DNA from: Defluviicoccus vanus
Lineage (GTDB): Bacteria; Pseudomonadota; Alphaproteobacteria; Rhodospirillales; Defluviicoccaceae
Assembly: GCF_014672695.1 (NCBI RefSeq)
Contig: NZ_CP053923.1
Span: 2,174,460 to 2,181,497 of the forward strand
DNA: 7,038 nucleotides
Direction of reading: 5' to 3'
Positions 5,450 to 7,038 of this stretch are shown one piece after another (the stretch's first letter is position 1; each line of letters opens with the position of its first letter). Made by a program: the position numbers and the translations under genes. The notes under the pieces are model-generated. The model was not told where the DNA came from, ran no database searches, and was given only the letters and a program-made list of their open reading frames with translations.

Positions 5450-7038
5450 ATGACCGACCTCGACGCGATCCCCGACGATCCTTCCGCGCTGCGCGCCGCG
5501 CTGCTGGCGATGCGGGCCGAGCTCGCCGCCGAGCGGGCCCTGCGCCGCGGGCTGGAGGACCGGAACGAGCGGCTGCAGCACTTCATCCGCCAGCTGCAGC
5601 GGATGCAGTTCGGAAGGCGGTCGGAGGCGCTCGACCCCGACCAGCTGAACCTGGCGCTTGAAGACCTCGAGCAGGCGGTGGCGGAAGCCGACGCCGAGGC
5701 GGAGAAGGCCGATCCGCCGCGACGCGAGGCCCGCGCCCGCGAGCGGCGGCAGAACCGCGGCGCCCTGCCCGGACATCTGCCGCGGATCGAGGTGGTGATC
5801 GAGCCGCCGACGACCATCTGCCCGTGCTGCTCCGGTGCGATGCACATCATCGGCGAGGACCGCTCCGAACGCCTCGACGTGATCCCGATGCAGTGGCAGG
5901 TGATCGTCACCCGCCGGCCGAAGTACGGCTGCCGCGCCTGCGGGAGTGCTGTGGTGCAGGCGCCGGCGCCGCCGCGGCTGATCGAGGGCGGCCTGCCCAC
6001 CGAACGGCTGGTGGCGCACGTGCTGGTGGCGAAATATGCCGACCATGCGCCGCTCTACCGCCAGGCACAGATGCTCGCCCGGCAGGGTATCGCCCTCGAC
6101 CGCTCGACGCTGGCCTCCTGGGTCGGCACCGCGGCGGCCGAGTTGAAGCCGCTGTGGCGGCTGCTGCGCGACGATCTGCTCGGCTCGGCGAAGCTGTTCG
6201 TCGACGAGACGCCGGCACCGGTGCTCGATCCCGGCCGCGGCCGGACGAAGACCGGCTGGTTCTGGGCGATCGCCCGCGACGACCGGCCGTGGGGCGGCGC
6301 CGATCCGCCGGCGGTGGTGTTCACCTACGCACCCGGCCGCGGCCACGCGCACGCGGCCACGCTGCTGAAGGACTTCCGCGGCATCCTGCAGACCGACGCC
6401 TATGCCGCCTACAAGGCGGTGGCCGGGGCTGCGGGCGACGAAGCGGCTGCCGGGTCCGCCGACGGCGGCGTCCTCCTCGCCCACTGCTGGGCACACTGCC
6501 GCCGGCGATTCTACGAGGTCGCACAGAAGCGGCCGGCGCCGATCGCCCATGAGGCGCTGCGGCGGATCGCCGCGCTGTACGAGATCGAGGCGGAGATTCG
6601 CGGCAGGCCCGCCTGCGAACGGCGAGCCGTCCGGCAGGCGCGGACGAAGCCGCTGCTGGACGCGATGCGGCCATGGCTCGAGCAATGCCGGGCGCAGCTG
6701 TCGAAGAAGTCGCCGCTGGGCGAGGCGATCGGCTACCCGCTGAACCAGTGGGAGGGGCTGACCCTCTTCCTCGACGACGGCCGGATCGAGATCGACTCGA
6801 ACGTCATCGAGCGCTCAATGAGGCCGATTGCTCTCAATCGCAAGAACGCACTCTTCGCCGGCCATGACCTGGGAGCGGAAAACTGGGCGGTGCTGGCGTC
6901 ATTGATCGAGACCTGCAAGTGGCACGCGGTCAACCCGGAAGCCTGGCTCGCCGACGTGCTCGCCCGCCTCGTCTCCGGCTGGCCGAACCGCCGCCTCGCC
7001 GAGCTCACCCCCTGGGCATGGAAGGCCGAGCAGGACGC
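5450..7038 (+). CDS. tnpC: IS66-family transposase TnpC (3' end outside window)
   Basis: DDE transposase of the IS66 element. The frame is open without interruption from ATG 5450 to the window end (529 full codons). Residues about 13-80 are a leucine-rich, probably coiled-coil region ending in the typical RMQFGRRSEALDPDQL. LPGHLPRIEVVIEP follows, then a zinc-finger-like set C124/C127 and C161/C164 with GEDRSERLDVIP between them. The catalytic core has VDETPAPVLDPG (D252), LQTDAYAAY (D316), HCWAHCRRRFYEVA (345-358), and IDSNVIERSMRP with E454. The C-terminal IS66 domain is present (AGHDLGAENWAVLASLIETCK, then LTPWAW), so only a few codons should be missing. All three DDE residues are kept and the enzyme looks functional. 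There is no strong Shine-Dalgarno sequence before 5450. An in-frame GTG at 5381 is an alternative start, but the MTDLDAIPDDPSALRA opening fits the family better. Third codon positions look more GC-rich by eye than in leuS-holA. Confidence 0.95.
   Translation, partial: MTDLDAIPDDPSALRAALLAMRAELAAERALRRGLEDRNERLQHFIRQLQRMQFGRRSEALDPDQLNLALEDLEQAVAEADAEAEKADPPRREARARERRQNRGALPGHLPRIEVVIEPPTTICPCCSGAMHIIGEDRSERLDVIPMQWQVIVTRRPKYGCRACGSAVVQAPAPPRLIEGGLPTERLVAHVLVAKYADHAPLYRQAQMLARQGIALDRSTLASWVGTAAAELKPLWRLLRDDLLGSAKLFVDETPAPVLDPGRGRTKTGWFWAIARDDRPWGGADPPAVVFTYAPGRGHAHAATLLKDFRGILQTDAYAAYKAVAGAAGDEAAAGSADGGVLLAHCWAHCRRRFYEVAQKRPAPIAHEALRRIAALYEIEAEIRGRPACERRAVRQARTKPLLDAMRPWLEQCRAQLSKKSPLGEAIGYPLNQWEGLTLFLDDGRIEIDSNVIERSMRPIALNRKNALFAGHDLGAENWAVLASLIETCKWHAVNPEAWLADVLARLVSGWPNRRLAELTPWAWKAEQD

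Larger units (their letters stand above)
4546..7038 (+). mobile_element. IS66-family insertion sequence (right end outside window)
   Basis: The element carries the full IS66 gene set tnpA-tnpB-tnpC on the plus strand. The left end is placed at 4546, where GTAAGCGGAGCTCTGACC begins. IS66-family ends typically start GTAAGCG, and this is also exactly where the IS1182 transposase reading departs from its family. The eight bases before the end, GCAGCAGC (4538-4545), are the expected copy of the 8-base target duplication this family makes. The right inverted repeat and second target copy should lie shortly after 7038, because tnpC is almost complete there. Total length would then be about 2.5 kb, normal for the family. 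The leader 4546-4622 holds the left end, a possible control hairpin and the tnpA ribosome binding site. Confidence 0.9.

Noticed and set aside
5435..6685. A 416-codon minus-strand open frame opposite tnpC
   Set aside because: The plus strand here codes a full IS66 TnpC with all its motifs. The antisense product is Arg/Gly/Ala-rich with no family resemblance.
1..7038. A novel defence, CRISPR or other undescribed system
   Set aside because: No repeat-spacer pattern, toxin-antitoxin pair, nuclease/ATPase cluster or tRNA was found. All substantial coding sequence is explained by leuS, lptE, holA and two insertion sequences.

Overview
The window looks like a chromosomal segment of a GC-rich alphaproteobacterium, possibly of the Rhodospirillales. 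It carries the end of a housekeeping operon followed by a nested pair of insertion sequences. The assignment rests on the gene order leuS-lptE-holA, the alphaproteobacterial style of the LptE and HolA proteins, and the high GC content. It is an inference, because there is no rRNA or other phylogenetic marker here.

Region 1 (1-3528) holds three tightly packed plus-strand genes. They are the 3' three-quarters of leuS (leucyl-tRNA synthetase, open at the left edge), lptE (outer-membrane lipoprotein for LPS export) and holA (delta subunit of the DNA polymerase III clamp loader). leuS and lptE overlap by 14 bases and lptE and holA by 4, so the three are probably co-transcribed and translationally coupled. 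All three reading frames look intact within the window.

Region 2 (about 3531-4545) begins within a few bases of the holA stop codon. It is the 5' part of an IS1182-type element. Its transposase is doubly broken: an extra base near 3788 shifts the frame, and the gene is cut at 4545, before the rest of its DDE catalytic core.

Region 3 (4546-7038, open at the right edge) is an IS66-family element inserted into the IS1182 transposase gene. It starts with the family's typical GTAAGCG end and carries tnpA, tnpB and tnpC in order. tnpC (from 5450) is uninterrupted to the end of the window and appears to be only a few codons short of its stop. All three IS66 proteins look intact, so this copy may be active if its right end, outside the window, is present. 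Two local structures at the start of tnpA could control its expression: a hairpin covering the ribosome binding site and a perfect 16-base palindrome just inside the gene.

I found no RNA genes, CRISPR array, defence genes or unknown system. The notable content is the nested transposon arrangement and the possible control elements of the IS66 copy.
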